Origin: UBA8389 sp035719105
Lineage (GTDB): Bacteria; Bacteroidota; Bacteroidia; Bacteroidales; UBA1402
Length of the DNA: 64,000 bases
Direction: 5' to 3'
Assembly (NCBI GenBank): GCA_035719105.1
Contig: DASTGN010000007.1
Location: 1-64,000, forward strand
Below are positions 6,867 to 15,100 of the stretch, piece by piece. A model generated the notes under the pieces. The model did not search any database and was not told where the DNA came from. It saw only the letters and a program-made list of their open reading frames with translations. A program made the translations under genes and the position numbers. Each line of letters begins with the position of its first letter. The stretch's first letter is position 1.

Positions 6867-7882
6867 GATTGAATAAAAAGATTGCAACCCCATTGGTTCT
6901 TTTACCAGTATGGTTTCTCTTCTACCACAATTTACAACCAGTCACCAATTGGTTGATAGATACGGTGTTCGGCATGGAAAAAGGTCAGCATCTCACAGAG
7001 GCCTTGCGCTTCTTTATCTTCGAGTTGCCAAAAGTGTTGATGCTTCTGGCCTTAATCATCTTTTTTGTAGGCATCCTCCGCTCCTATTTCACGGCCGAGC
7101 GTACCCGAAAAGCGTTGGAGGGCAAGTCCACTTTTGCCGGCAATGTGCTGGCCTCGATGTTGGGCATTGTGACACCGTTTTGTTCGTGTTCAGCCATTCC
7201 CCTGTTTTTGGGCTTTGTAGAATCCGGTGTGCCATTGGGAGTTACGTTCTCCTTTTTGATAGCTGCTCCAATGATTAACGAAGTAGCGATCATTCTGCTG
7301 TTCGGCCTGTTTGGTTGGAAAGTGGCGGCGATTTATGTGCTCACCGGTCTGGTCATTGCCATTGTTGCCGGTTGGGTGATTGGGAAACTGAAGCTCGAAC
7401 ATTGGGTGGAAGACTGGGTATACAAGACGCAGCTCGGGAACACAGGTGAAAGCGATGATAAACTGAAATTCTCGGAAAGGATTCATTTCGGATTTGATGC
7501 AGTCAAGGAGATCGTCAGTAAGGTCTGGGTATATGTGGCCATAGGCATAGCCGTCGGTGCGGGTGCCCACGGTTATGTGCCTGAAGATTTCATGGCTGCC
7601 CTCATGGGCAAATCGGCTTGGTACAGCGTTCCGCTATCTGTTTTGATCGGGGTTCCTTTGTACTCCAATGCCGCCGGCATCATTCCCATTGTTTCGGTAC
7701 TGATTGAGAAGGGAGCATCTTTGGGCACTTCACTGGCCTTTATGATGGCTGTCATCGGACTTTCTCTGCCCGAAATGATCATTCTGCGTAAGGTTTTGAA
7801 ACTGCCGCTCATCCTAACATTCATCGGGGTTGTGGCTTCAGGCATCATGATTGTGGGGTATTTATTCAACTATTTATTCTAA
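6863..7882 (+). CDS. arsP: ArsP-like organoarsenical permease (UPF0718/DUF318 family)
   Basis: The 339-residue protein has 8-10 transmembrane segments and the signature 'VTPFCSCSAIPLFLGF' with C107 and C109, followed by 'SFLIAAPMINEVAI'. It has a second, inverted-repeat-like half with 'VPLYSNAAGIIPI' and 'SLPEMIIL'. This is the DUF318 permease family that includes ArsP, an exporter of trivalent organoarsenicals. The family also has members with other or unknown substrates, but the ars operon context favours ArsP. It overlaps the ArsG-like gene by 4 bases and closes the first co-transcribed set; the next gene begins 43 bases later. Confidence 0.82.
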   Translation: MRLNKKIATPLVLLPVWFLFYHNLQPVTNWLIDTVFGMEKGQHLTEALRFFIFELPKVLMLLALIIFFVGILRSYFTAERTRKALEGKSTFAGNVLASMLGIVTPFCSCSAIPLFLGFVESGVPLGVTFSFLIAAPMINEVAIILLFGLFGWKVAAIYVLTGLVIAIVAGWVIGKLKLEHWVEDWVYKTQLGNTGESDDKLKFSERIHFGFDAVKEIVSKVWVYVAIGIAVGAGAHGYVPEDFMAALMGKSAWYSVPLSVLIGVPLYSNAAGIIPIVSVLIEKGASLGTSLAFMMAVIGLSLPEMIILRKVLKLPLILTFIGVVASGIMIVGYLFNYLF

Positions 7883-7925
7883 TTATTCAATTTGGAAAAA
7901 ATGGAAATCAAAAAAATCAAAAATC

Positions 7926-8702
7926 ATGGAAACAAAAAAAATTGGTTTTATTGGTGGCGGACGCATTACAAACATAATGCTCCATGCGTTTGAAAACAGT
8001 CGTATCGATTTTGAAAAGGTGGTCGTTTACGACCCAAACAATGAAGTTCTAAATCTGTTGAAGTTGAAATTTCCAAACATAATTTCAACAGAAAATTTGT
8101 TGGATGTAGTTAGAAGTGAAATCGTATTCATGGCGATACACCCTCCAGTCATGATGGAAACACTTGCCAAATTGAAAGGTGAACTGAACAATAAAACATT
8201 GCTGACCTCACTAGCTCCAAAAATTACTATGGAAAAAATGGCAAGCGCATTGGGCGGTTTTAGCAACTTGGCTCGAATGATTCCGAGTGCTTCCACATTG
8301 GTAAACAAGGGTATAAATCCGGTTGCTTTTCATACAGTGGTTTCAGCAAAAACTAAAACCAGTTTTTTAGAAATGATGCGGCCACTGGGTTCTACACTTG
8401 AAGTAGCAGAATCCAAAATGGAAGCCTATGCCGTAATTAGTGCTATGGGTCACACCTATTTCTTTTTTCAATTGCAAAAATTGAAGGAATTGGCCATCAA
8501 CTTTGGAATGAATGAATTGGAAGCTCAGACTGTTATCACCGACATGTTGTGGGGAACAACGGAAACGCTGTTTAAATCTGGTTTGTCGTATGATGAGGTA
8601 ACCGACTTGATTCCTGTAAAACCGATGGGCGAAGTGGAAGAAACCATCAAAGGGTTTTATGATCAATATTTGATGGGCATATTTGCAAAAATAAAGCCTT
8701 GA
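7926..8702 (+). CDS. ProC-like NAD(P)-dependent oxidoreductase (pyrroline-5-carboxylate reductase family)
   Basis: From the ATG at 7926 the 258-residue protein starts with a Rossmann motif 'KIGFIGGGRITNIML' and continues with the F420/ProC coenzyme domain ('VVVYDPN', 'IVFMAIHPPVMMETL', 'LARMIPSASTLVNKGI'). The C-terminal dimerisation half contains 'MGHTYFFFQLQKLKELAINFGMNELEAQ'. Overall length and motifs fit pyrroline-5-carboxylate reductase-like proteins. True ProC has 'PN.P....G' and 'SGSGPAY' motifs; here 'PSAST' and 'SAMGHTYFF' replace them, so the substrate may not be pyrroline-5-carboxylate. It lies between the two ars units, 43 bases after arsP. Whether it takes part in arsenic metabolism is unknown. 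Confidence 0.7.
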   Translation: METKKIGFIGGGRITNIMLHAFENSRIDFEKVVVYDPNNEVLNLLKLKFPNIISTENLLDVVRSEIVFMAIHPPVMMETLAKLKGELNNKTLLTSLAPKITMEKMASALGGFSNLARMIPSASTLVNKGINPVAFHTVVSAKTKTSFLEMMRPLGSTLEVAESKMEAYAVISAMGHTYFFFQLQKLKELAINFGMNELEAQTVITDMLWGTTETLFKSGLSYDEVTDLIPVKPMGEVEETIKGFYDQYLMGIFAKIKP

Positions 8703-8782
8703 GATCGTTAAATCGACTGCTAAGCTAGGTAGAATATATCAACAAATAAAAAAAATCAGCATTTAGTTTTATATTTAAAAAC

Positions 8783-8805
8783 TATGTCGTATGTTTGCGA
8801 CATAC
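8783..8805 (+). promoter_or_regulatory. Promoter and ArsR-type operator of the arsR-arsC-hgcAB-acr3 unit
   Basis: TATGTTTG (8790-8797) is a consensus -7 element. It is exactly bracketed by the inverted repeat TATGTCG (8783-8789) and CGACATA (8798-8804). A second, overlapping palindrome is GTATGT-N5-ACATAC (8789-8805). A repressor bound here would cover the -7 element. The arsR start codon follows at 8824. No clear -33 element is seen at the expected distance. Confidence 0.65.
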
Positions 8806-8823
8806 TTCCAAAGTAGATCGATC

Positions 8824-9165
8824 ATGACCAAATCAGACGAATTCAGTAAAGAGCTTCAGGAGCTCGCCAAGTTTGCCAAAGTGATTTCGCACCCGGCCAG
8901 GCTGGCTATTCTCAACTATTTGGCAGAAACAAAAACCTGTATTTCGGGCGATATCTCCGAACAACTCCCCTTGAGCAGAACCACCGTTTCTCAACACCTG
9001 AAAGAATTGAGGGACATGGGGCTTATACATGGAGAAATTGAGGGTTTAAAAATCAATTATTGTCTTTGCTGCTCATCCATTAGTGAGAAACTCCAACTTT
9101 TTGAATCCTTTTTTAAAAACTTTAAAGTAGCCGAAATAGGCTGTGACACCAACAAACCTTGTTAA
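8824..9165 (+). CDS. arsR: ArsR/SmtB-family repressor, second ars/hgc unit
   Basis: The 113-residue winged-helix protein resembles the first ArsR ('VISHPARLAILNYLAETKTCISGDI', in two parts, then 'LPLSRTTVSQHLKELRDMGLIHGE'). C39 lies just before the recognition helix, and further cysteines lie in 'NYCLCCSS' and in the tail 'GCDTNKPC', so metalloid or thiol-metal sensing is likely. The frame opens at 8791, but that codon lies in the promoter/operator; the ATG at 8824 is used. It is the first gene of a unit that includes arsC, hgcA, hgcB and acr3. An ArsR-type regulator is known to control hgcAB in Pseudodesulfovibrio mercurii ND132, so shared control here is credible. Confidence 0.88.
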   Translation: MTKSDEFSKELQELAKFAKVISHPARLAILNYLAETKTCISGDISEQLPLSRTTVSQHLKELRDMGLIHGEIEGLKINYCLCCSSISEKLQLFESFFKNFKVAEIGCDTNKPC

Positions 9166-9166
9166 A

Positions 9167-9583
9167 ATGAAAATACTCATCCTCTGTACCGGCAACAGTT
9201 GTCGAAGTCAAATGGCTCACGGGTTCCTGCAATCCTTCGACCCCAACATCACGGTGTGCTCTGCAGGCACCGCACCTGCGAATCGAATCAGTTCAAAAGC
9301 GGCCATCGTCATGAAGGAAGCCGGAGTGGATATTTCAGCGCACTACCCCAAGCTAGTCGATCAGTACATAGACGAAGAGTGGGATTATGTGATTACCGTT
9401 TGCGATCATGCCAACGAAACCTGCCCTGTGTTCACCGGCAAGGTAAGGCACCGACTGCATCTGGGTTTTGAGGATCCGTCGCATGCAACGGGTTCGGACG
9501 AATTCATCTGGAGCGAGTTCCGCAGAATTCGGGATTTGATCAAAATTCGCTTTTACGATTTCTACAAAAACGAAATGAAATAA
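9167..9583 (+). CDS. arsC: Arsenate reductase, low-molecular-weight phosphatase type
   Basis: The 138-residue protein reduces arsenate to arsenite. It carries the C-x5-R phosphate/arsenate loop at the N-terminus (C7-T-G-N-S-C12-R13) typical of LMW tyrosine phosphatase-like ArsC proteins. It also has the later segment 'VCDHANETCPVF' with the shuttle cysteines and the general acid region 'LGFEDPSHATG'. Electrons would come from thioredoxin, for which the small thioredoxin of the first unit is one candidate. It begins 1 base after the arsR stop, and its own stop overlaps the hgcA start (TAATG at 9581-9585). Confidence 0.9.
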   Translation: MKILILCTGNSCRSQMAHGFLQSFDPNITVCSAGTAPANRISSKAAIVMKEAGVDISAHYPKLVDQYIDEEWDYVITVCDHANETCPVFTGKVRHRLHLGFEDPSHATGSDEFIWSEFRRIRDLIKIRFYDFYKNEMK

Positions 9584-10596
9584 TGGACTTTCAATCATTT
9601 AAACCGGTTGCATTGAACGCACCCACGGTTTCGACCCAATTGGATTTTGCCGATTTGATGGGCGCGCTTAAGATGCGTTTGGGGTTCGGCAGAGATCATT
9701 ATACCGTCAAACCTGGATTGTATCGGGTCGGTTCCCCGGACAGCAACTCAGATGTTTTGATTTCGGCCAATTATAAGTTGAGTTTCGACATGTTGCGAAA
9801 GGAACTTGATGGTTTGAACCTATGGATACTGGTGGTGGATACCAACGGCATCAATGTTTGGTGCGCGGCAGGTAAAGGCACGTTTGGAACGGAACGGGTG
9901 GTAAAAAGCATCAAGGATGTTTCCCTCGAACACATGGTGAAACACCGCAAGGTCATATTGCCCCAACTGTGTGCGTCGGGTGTTGCTGCCCATTTGGTGA
10001 AGGAGCAGACTGGGTTCAAGGCGATCTTCGGACCGGTTTTGGCCAAGGACTTCAAGGCCTTTGTTTCAGCCGGTTACAAAGCAACGCCGGAGATGCGGAA
10101 AATGAATTTCCCAATGAAGGAACGCGCCAAATTGATTCCGAATGATTTCAAGTATGGAGGAACCAAATTGCTGCTTTTGCTGGTGGGATTGTTTTTTGTT
10201 TCTGGTTTGGATAGAACCGGATTCCTATTTGAAAAAATGCTTTCGACCGGATTGTTTCCGGTACTGAATATTTTTGCCGCCTATTTTGCCGGTATCGTTT
10301 TGGGTCCCCTGTTTTTGACTTGGATTCCTTTTCGTGCTTTTACGTTAAAAGGAATTTTTTGGGGTGTAGCCTCAACCGTAGTATTAAATCTTTTCTTTAG
10401 TGTCACGCTGTTTGAAGCGCTGGGATTGGGTTTGATGAACGTCAGCATCGCGTCGTTCATGACCATGAACTTTACTGGTTCAAGCACCTTTACCTCCTTG
10501 TCTGGGGTTCAGAGGGAAATGAAATGGGCGATACCACTTCAAATTGGCTTGATCGCTACTGGTTTTATTTTGTTTGTCGTTTCTAAATTCATTTGA
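9583..10596 (+). CDS. hgcA: HgcA, corrinoid protein of mercury methylation
   Basis: The 337-residue protein has the two-part HgcA layout. An N-terminal cobalamin-binding domain related to the corrinoid iron-sulfur protein covers about 1-180, and a hydrophobic domain with about five membrane segments covers about 190-337. The diagnostic cap-helix motif N(V/I)WCA(A/G)GK is present exactly as N91-V-W-C-A-A-G-K98. C94 corresponds to the cobalt-ligating Cys93 known from ND132. HgcA transfers a methyl group from the corrinoid to Hg(II), forming methylmercury with HgcB. The start ATG overlaps the arsC stop and hgcB starts 2 bases after its stop. The motif and the hgcB partner make the identification strong; actual methylation is not shown by sequence. 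Confidence 0.95.
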   Translation: MDFQSFKPVALNAPTVSTQLDFADLMGALKMRLGFGRDHYTVKPGLYRVGSPDSNSDVLISANYKLSFDMLRKELDGLNLWILVVDTNGINVWCAAGKGTFGTERVVKSIKDVSLEHMVKHRKVILPQLCASGVAAHLVKEQTGFKAIFGPVLAKDFKAFVSAGYKATPEMRKMNFPMKERAKLIPNDFKYGGTKLLLLLVGLFFVSGLDRTGFLFEKMLSTGLFPVLNIFAAYFAGIVLGPLFLTWIPFRAFTLKGIFWGVASTVVLNLFFSVTLFEALGLGLMNVSIASFMTMNFTGSSTFTSLSGVQREMKWAIPLQIGLIATGFILFVVSKFI

Positions 10597-10598
10597 TC

Positions 10599-10889
10599 AT
10601 GCAATACTTAAGAAATGTGGCGACTTTAAAGCTGAACCAGGACTTATGCACTGGTTGCAGGATGTGCACCATCGTTTGCCCTCGGGCCGTTTTTGAAATG
10701 CGTGAAAAAAAGGCTCGGATTCTAGATTTGAACGATTGCATGGAATGCGGAGCCTGTGCCCTCAATTGCAAAAGCAATGCCATCACGGTTCGAGCGGGCG
10801 TCGGTTGTGCTTCTGGAGTTCTGAACGGTATTCTGAATGGTACCGAACCAACCTGTGATTGTTCCGATTCCACAAAAAATTGTTGTTAA
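10599..10889 (+). CDS. hgcB: HgcB, ferredoxin partner of HgcA
   Basis: The 96-residue protein carries two [4Fe-4S] motifs, C17-x2-C20-x2-C23-x3-C27-P and C47-M-E-C-G-A-C-x3-C57. The second contains the CMECGAC signature of HgcB. C70 in 'GVGCAS' matches the conserved extra cysteine (Cys73 in ND132) and the protein ends in a vicinal pair C95-C96. These features separate HgcB from ordinary ferredoxins. It reduces the HgcA corrinoid and may hand mercury to it through its terminal cysteines. The residue after C57 is Lys where Pro is more usual. The ATG at 10599 follows the hgcA stop by 2 bases, and a TTG two codons upstream is unlikely to be used. Confidence 0.95.
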   Translation: MQYLRNVATLKLNQDLCTGCRMCTIVCPRAVFEMREKKARILDLNDCMECGACALNCKSNAITVRAGVGCASGVLNGILNGTEPTCDCSDSTKNCC

Positions 10890-10890
10890 A

Positions 10891-11925
10891 ATGAAAACCC
10901 GCTTGAAGTTTCTGGATCGCTTCCTCACGCTTTGGATTTTCTTAGCCATGTTCGTTGGGGTTTTTGCGGGTTGGTTCAGTCCTAAGGTAGCCACTTTTTG
11001 GAATTCCATGTCGGTAGGCGCCACCAACATTCCTATTGCCATTGGTCTGATCATCATGATGTATCCACCGCTGGCAAAAGTTAAATACGAGGAGTTGGGC
11101 GATGTTTTCAAAAACACCAAGATTTTAGGTTTATCCTTGGTGCAGAATTGGTTCATCGGGCCCATCCTGATGTTTTTGTTGGCCATCTTGTTTCTGCAAT
11201 TCAACCTGGATTACATGTACGGCCTCATCTTAATCGGTCTGGCGCGTTGCATCGCCATGGTGGTCGTGTGGAATGACCTGGCGCACGGAGATAGGCAATA
11301 TGCAGCCGGTTTGGTGGCGTTCAATGCCATTTTTCAAGTCTTGCTGTTTTCGGTTTATGCCTGGTTCTTCATTGCGGTGCTACCGGGTTGGTTCGGTTTG
11401 CCTGTCAACGATGCCGTAGCAGCCATCACCATTGGTGAAATTGCAAAAAGTGTGATGATTTATTTGGGCATTCCGTTTGCAGCTGGTTTCCTTTCGAGAT
11501 TCATCCTTTTACGGACAAAAGGCAAAAGCTGGTTCGAAAAAAAGTTTGTGCCAGTGATAAGTCCGCTCACCCTCGTGGCTTTGCTTTTCACCATCATCGT
11601 CATGTTTTCTCTTAAAGGCGAATACATTGTGAAACTCCCCATGGATGTGTTGCGCATAGCCATTCCGTTGGTTATCTACTTCGGGGTCATGTTTATCGGT
11701 TCCTTCTTAATGAGCCACAAAGCGGGTGCCAATTACGAGCAATCCACTACCCTTTCCTTCACCGCCGCCAGCAACAATTTCGAACTGGCCATTGCGGTGG
11801 CCATTGCTGTGTTCGGCATCAATTCCGGCGAAGCCTTTGTTGCTGTCATCGGACCATTGGTGGAAGTGCCGGTTATGATTGGCTTAGTCAATGTGGCGTT
11901 GTGGTTTAAGAAAAAACTTTATTAA
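10891..11925 (+). CDS. acr3: Acr3-type arsenite efflux transporter
   Basis: The 344-residue protein has ten hydrophobic segments in the BART-superfamily pattern and the Acr3 motif 'GLARCIAMVVVWNDLA', with C120 corresponding to the conserved membrane cysteine needed for As(III) transport. 'FTAASNNFELAIAVAIAVFG' is the second family motif. The ATG at 10891 lies 1 base after the hgcB stop; a longer frame opening at 10837 would overlap hgcB and has no membrane character. It exports the arsenite made by the arsC product and ends the unit. Acr3 is not known to move mercury. Confidence 0.92.
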   Translation: MKTRLKFLDRFLTLWIFLAMFVGVFAGWFSPKVATFWNSMSVGATNIPIAIGLIIMMYPPLAKVKYEELGDVFKNTKILGLSLVQNWFIGPILMFLLAILFLQFNLDYMYGLILIGLARCIAMVVVWNDLAHGDRQYAAGLVAFNAIFQVLLFSVYAWFFIAVLPGWFGLPVNDAVAAITIGEIAKSVMIYLGIPFAAGFLSRFILLRTKGKSWFEKKFVPVISPLTLVALLFTIIVMFSLKGEYIVKLPMDVLRIAIPLVIYFGVMFIGSFLMSHKAGANYEQSTTLSFTAASNNFELAIAVAIAVFGINSGEAFVAVIGPLVEVPVMIGLVNVALWFKKKLY

Positions 11926-12111
11926 TTCATAATAATATCTTCAATAACTATATTATTTTCTTCCTATTATTCTTATCTTTCCGCGTCAATCCAGTCATTA
12001 CCTTAATCAAACCATAGAACAATTTCCATCTTCTCGTTTCATTCATTCTACTGATAACCTATCGACTCTGCCTCACATCAGGGTTGTTTCACATACTAAT
12101 ATCAGACGATT

Positions 12112-15100
12112 ATGAAAAAGTTGACCACCTACCTAGCTTCCGTTCTACTTTCTTGTCTGCTGGCAAACGCCCAGTTCTCTATCGATCAAATCTCTCAGTT
12201 TGGAAATTCTGCCGATCAAATCCCCTCAGGAATGAGCATTAGGAACGATGCTTTGTACATTTCTGGAAACAATGCCGGTGAATCCATGCTTATTAGGTAT
12301 GGAACCCAAAATATCGGGGCGCCTGTTTGGAATCTTCAATGGCCAGGGACCATACCAGTTTCAGAATCATTTGGCGGAGTGTCCGCAGATGACAACGGAG
12401 TCTACGTTTCAGGCTACAGCTATTCCCAAACTACAGATGTTTCTGGAGGTAAGGAATTCAAGGCGATCTTATGCAAGTTTTCCCTAACGGGTGCAACAGG
12501 ACCTGGTGTAGGAGGCGTTACATGGATTGAGAAACCCACTTTTTATCCTTACGAGGGATATGAAGGATTCCAAAGCAACGTCTTAGCCGTCGACATGGAC
12601 ACCTCTTTTATATACAGTTGCGGAACTGCGCAGGCTAACAGCAACAACACAACGGCTGTTTTAACCAAACACGAAATGGGTGGCAATTTGAGATGGAAAA
12701 CCATTATTGGAAACCCAGCTTCTGGCAGCCAGGCCGGTACATATGCCATTTGCAAATTGAACAACTTCCTCTATATCGGTGGGTTCGAAAATAATTGGAC
12801 CTTGTGGAAAGTAGATATGTCCGGAAACAAGATTTGGAGTAAAACGACCGAAACCAGCGCCTTCTCCACCATGTATGGCTTGTGTGCAACCGATCAGTTT
12901 CTTTTTGGAGCTGGCTACTCGGAAATAGCCGGAAAAGGAAAAGAAGCGGTCATAATCAAATACGATCAAAACGGGAGCATCGTTTGGAAGAAATATTGGG
13001 GCGGGAATCTGGAAGATATTGCCCACGATATAGCGTTCGTTGATAACACCTTATGGGTGGTTGGTGAAACAAATAGCTTCGGTGCGGGCGGAAAAGATGC
13101 CTTTATTCTCAAGCTGAATGCTGCGGACGGGTCGGTCATGGATTCGGTGTTCGGGGGTGGAACGCAAGACGATGCCGGTCTCAAAATTCTGAAAGACGGA
13201 TCAAAGATATTTATTGCCGGTACTTTCATGGGTACTGCTCAATTTGGGCCCATGACACTGAACAGCAATGGGGGTGCGGATATGTTCCTGCTTAAAATGA
13301 ATGCTTTTTCTGAAATGAATGCCAGTCCTGTTACTGCAGATGCAAACACCGTTCTATTGGATCATTTTGACGGGAGCAGCACTGGACAAGTCAAGGGTTC
13401 AGCCCCATACATACAGAGTGTTAACGGTTTATCACAGGGCATAGACCTTGTGGGTCCCGGAAAATATGTAGCTTACAGCATGACCTCCAACTTGGAATCG
13501 AAAGGTACGGTCGAGATGTGGGTCAAGCCAGTGCATTTCTCCAAGGGTTTGTTGAATATGAATTGGAATAATACCACATCCAGCCCTTCCAACGGCCATG
13601 TATTTCATTTGCGCTTGGATTCCATCGGAAAAGTCTTTCTAAGCAATTGGGGGCAGTCCGTAAGCAATTCTTTCTTAAGCAACTCCAGTATTCCGTTGAA
13701 TGCCTGGACGCACATCGCAGTTAGTTGGGGGGATTCCACCAAGATTTACATTAATGGCAAACTTGATATGGTTTCGGCATTGCCGTTAAGACCAGCTTTC
13801 CAAAGTGCCATGTATTTATACCTGAACTATTGGGGAGACAGTACCGCATACTATGATGAACTGCATATTTCAAATATTCAACGGACGGAAGCTGCCATTT
13901 CCTCCAGAATTTTTTCTGATACGAAGGAAAAGGTTTATTCGGTGAGTCCAGGGAACTTAGCCAACATCTTGACAGCTGGCGAAAAAAGCACCTTGACCAT
14001 GCTCAAGCTTTCCGGTAGCATTGATGCTCGGGATTTTAAGACCATGCGAGATATGCCGCTTTTGGACACGCTGGATTTGAGTCAAGTCAACATCGTGGCT
14101 TATTCGGGGACGGAAGGTCCTCGCACCGTAGACACCTATTATCCTGAGAACACTATTCCAAGGAATGCTTTTTATTTGGCCACCGAAAAAAATAAGTTGA
14201 CTACGGTTATTCAACCGGTCAATCTGACTGGAATCGGAAGGTCGGCATACAACCTGTGCAGTGGACTTACAAACATCAACTGGCCTTCTGGACTTAAGAC
14301 CATCGGCATCGCAGCATTCAGCAATTGCCGCAACTTAAAAACAGTCAACATACCCTCAGGAGTAACCACTATTGACAGCAGCACTTTTAGAAGTTGCATC
14401 AAATTGACTTCGATCAATATTCCTTCTTCAGTTACCGAAATTCGTAGCGGGGCTTTTTACCAATGCGGTGAATTGACCTCCGTCAATCTGGCGCCGGGTT
14501 CTCAACTGAGGCACATCGGAGTCTACGCATTTGGGCTTTGTTCCAAATTATCCTCCTTCAATTTGCCACCTTCGGTCGATTTTATTGGCAATGTCGCTTT
14601 CTTAGGCACGGGGGTCACTTTAAATATTCCTCCCAACCACAACTATTTTACGTCCATCGACGGAGTCTTGTACGACAAGGGACTGACCAGGTTGATGTAT
14701 TGTCCGGCTTTGAAAACTGGACGGGTAGATATTCCACCAACAGTCACCTCCATCGCGGTGGATGCCTTTTACAATTGTGCTGGTTTGGATTCCATTACCA
14801 TGTCTCCCTCCTTGCAAATCATCGAAGATTGGGCGTTCGAAAACTGCACAGGTTTGAAAACAATGGTCATTCCGGCAACGGTCAATCAAATTTGGTCGGA
14901 GGCATTTTATAATTGCAGTGGGCTGAAATCCATTTATGTGAACACCTTGGCACCCATTGATTTGACCCATTCGGACAGTGTCTTTAAGTTCATCGACCTG
15001 AATACCTGCAAATTGTATGTGTTGACTGGGTTGAAAGCGCAATACCAGGCAGCCAACAAATGGAAGGACTTTGTCAATATAGTGGAACTGAATGATGCTG

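Noticed and set aside
10593..10598. TTG start two codons upstream of hgcB
   Set aside because: A normal ATG follows at 10599, just after the hgcA stop.
8824..11925. Mercury resistance (mer) functions expected next to hgcAB
   Set aside because: No merA-, merB-, merP- or merT-like sequence is present; the associated genes are arsenic genes.
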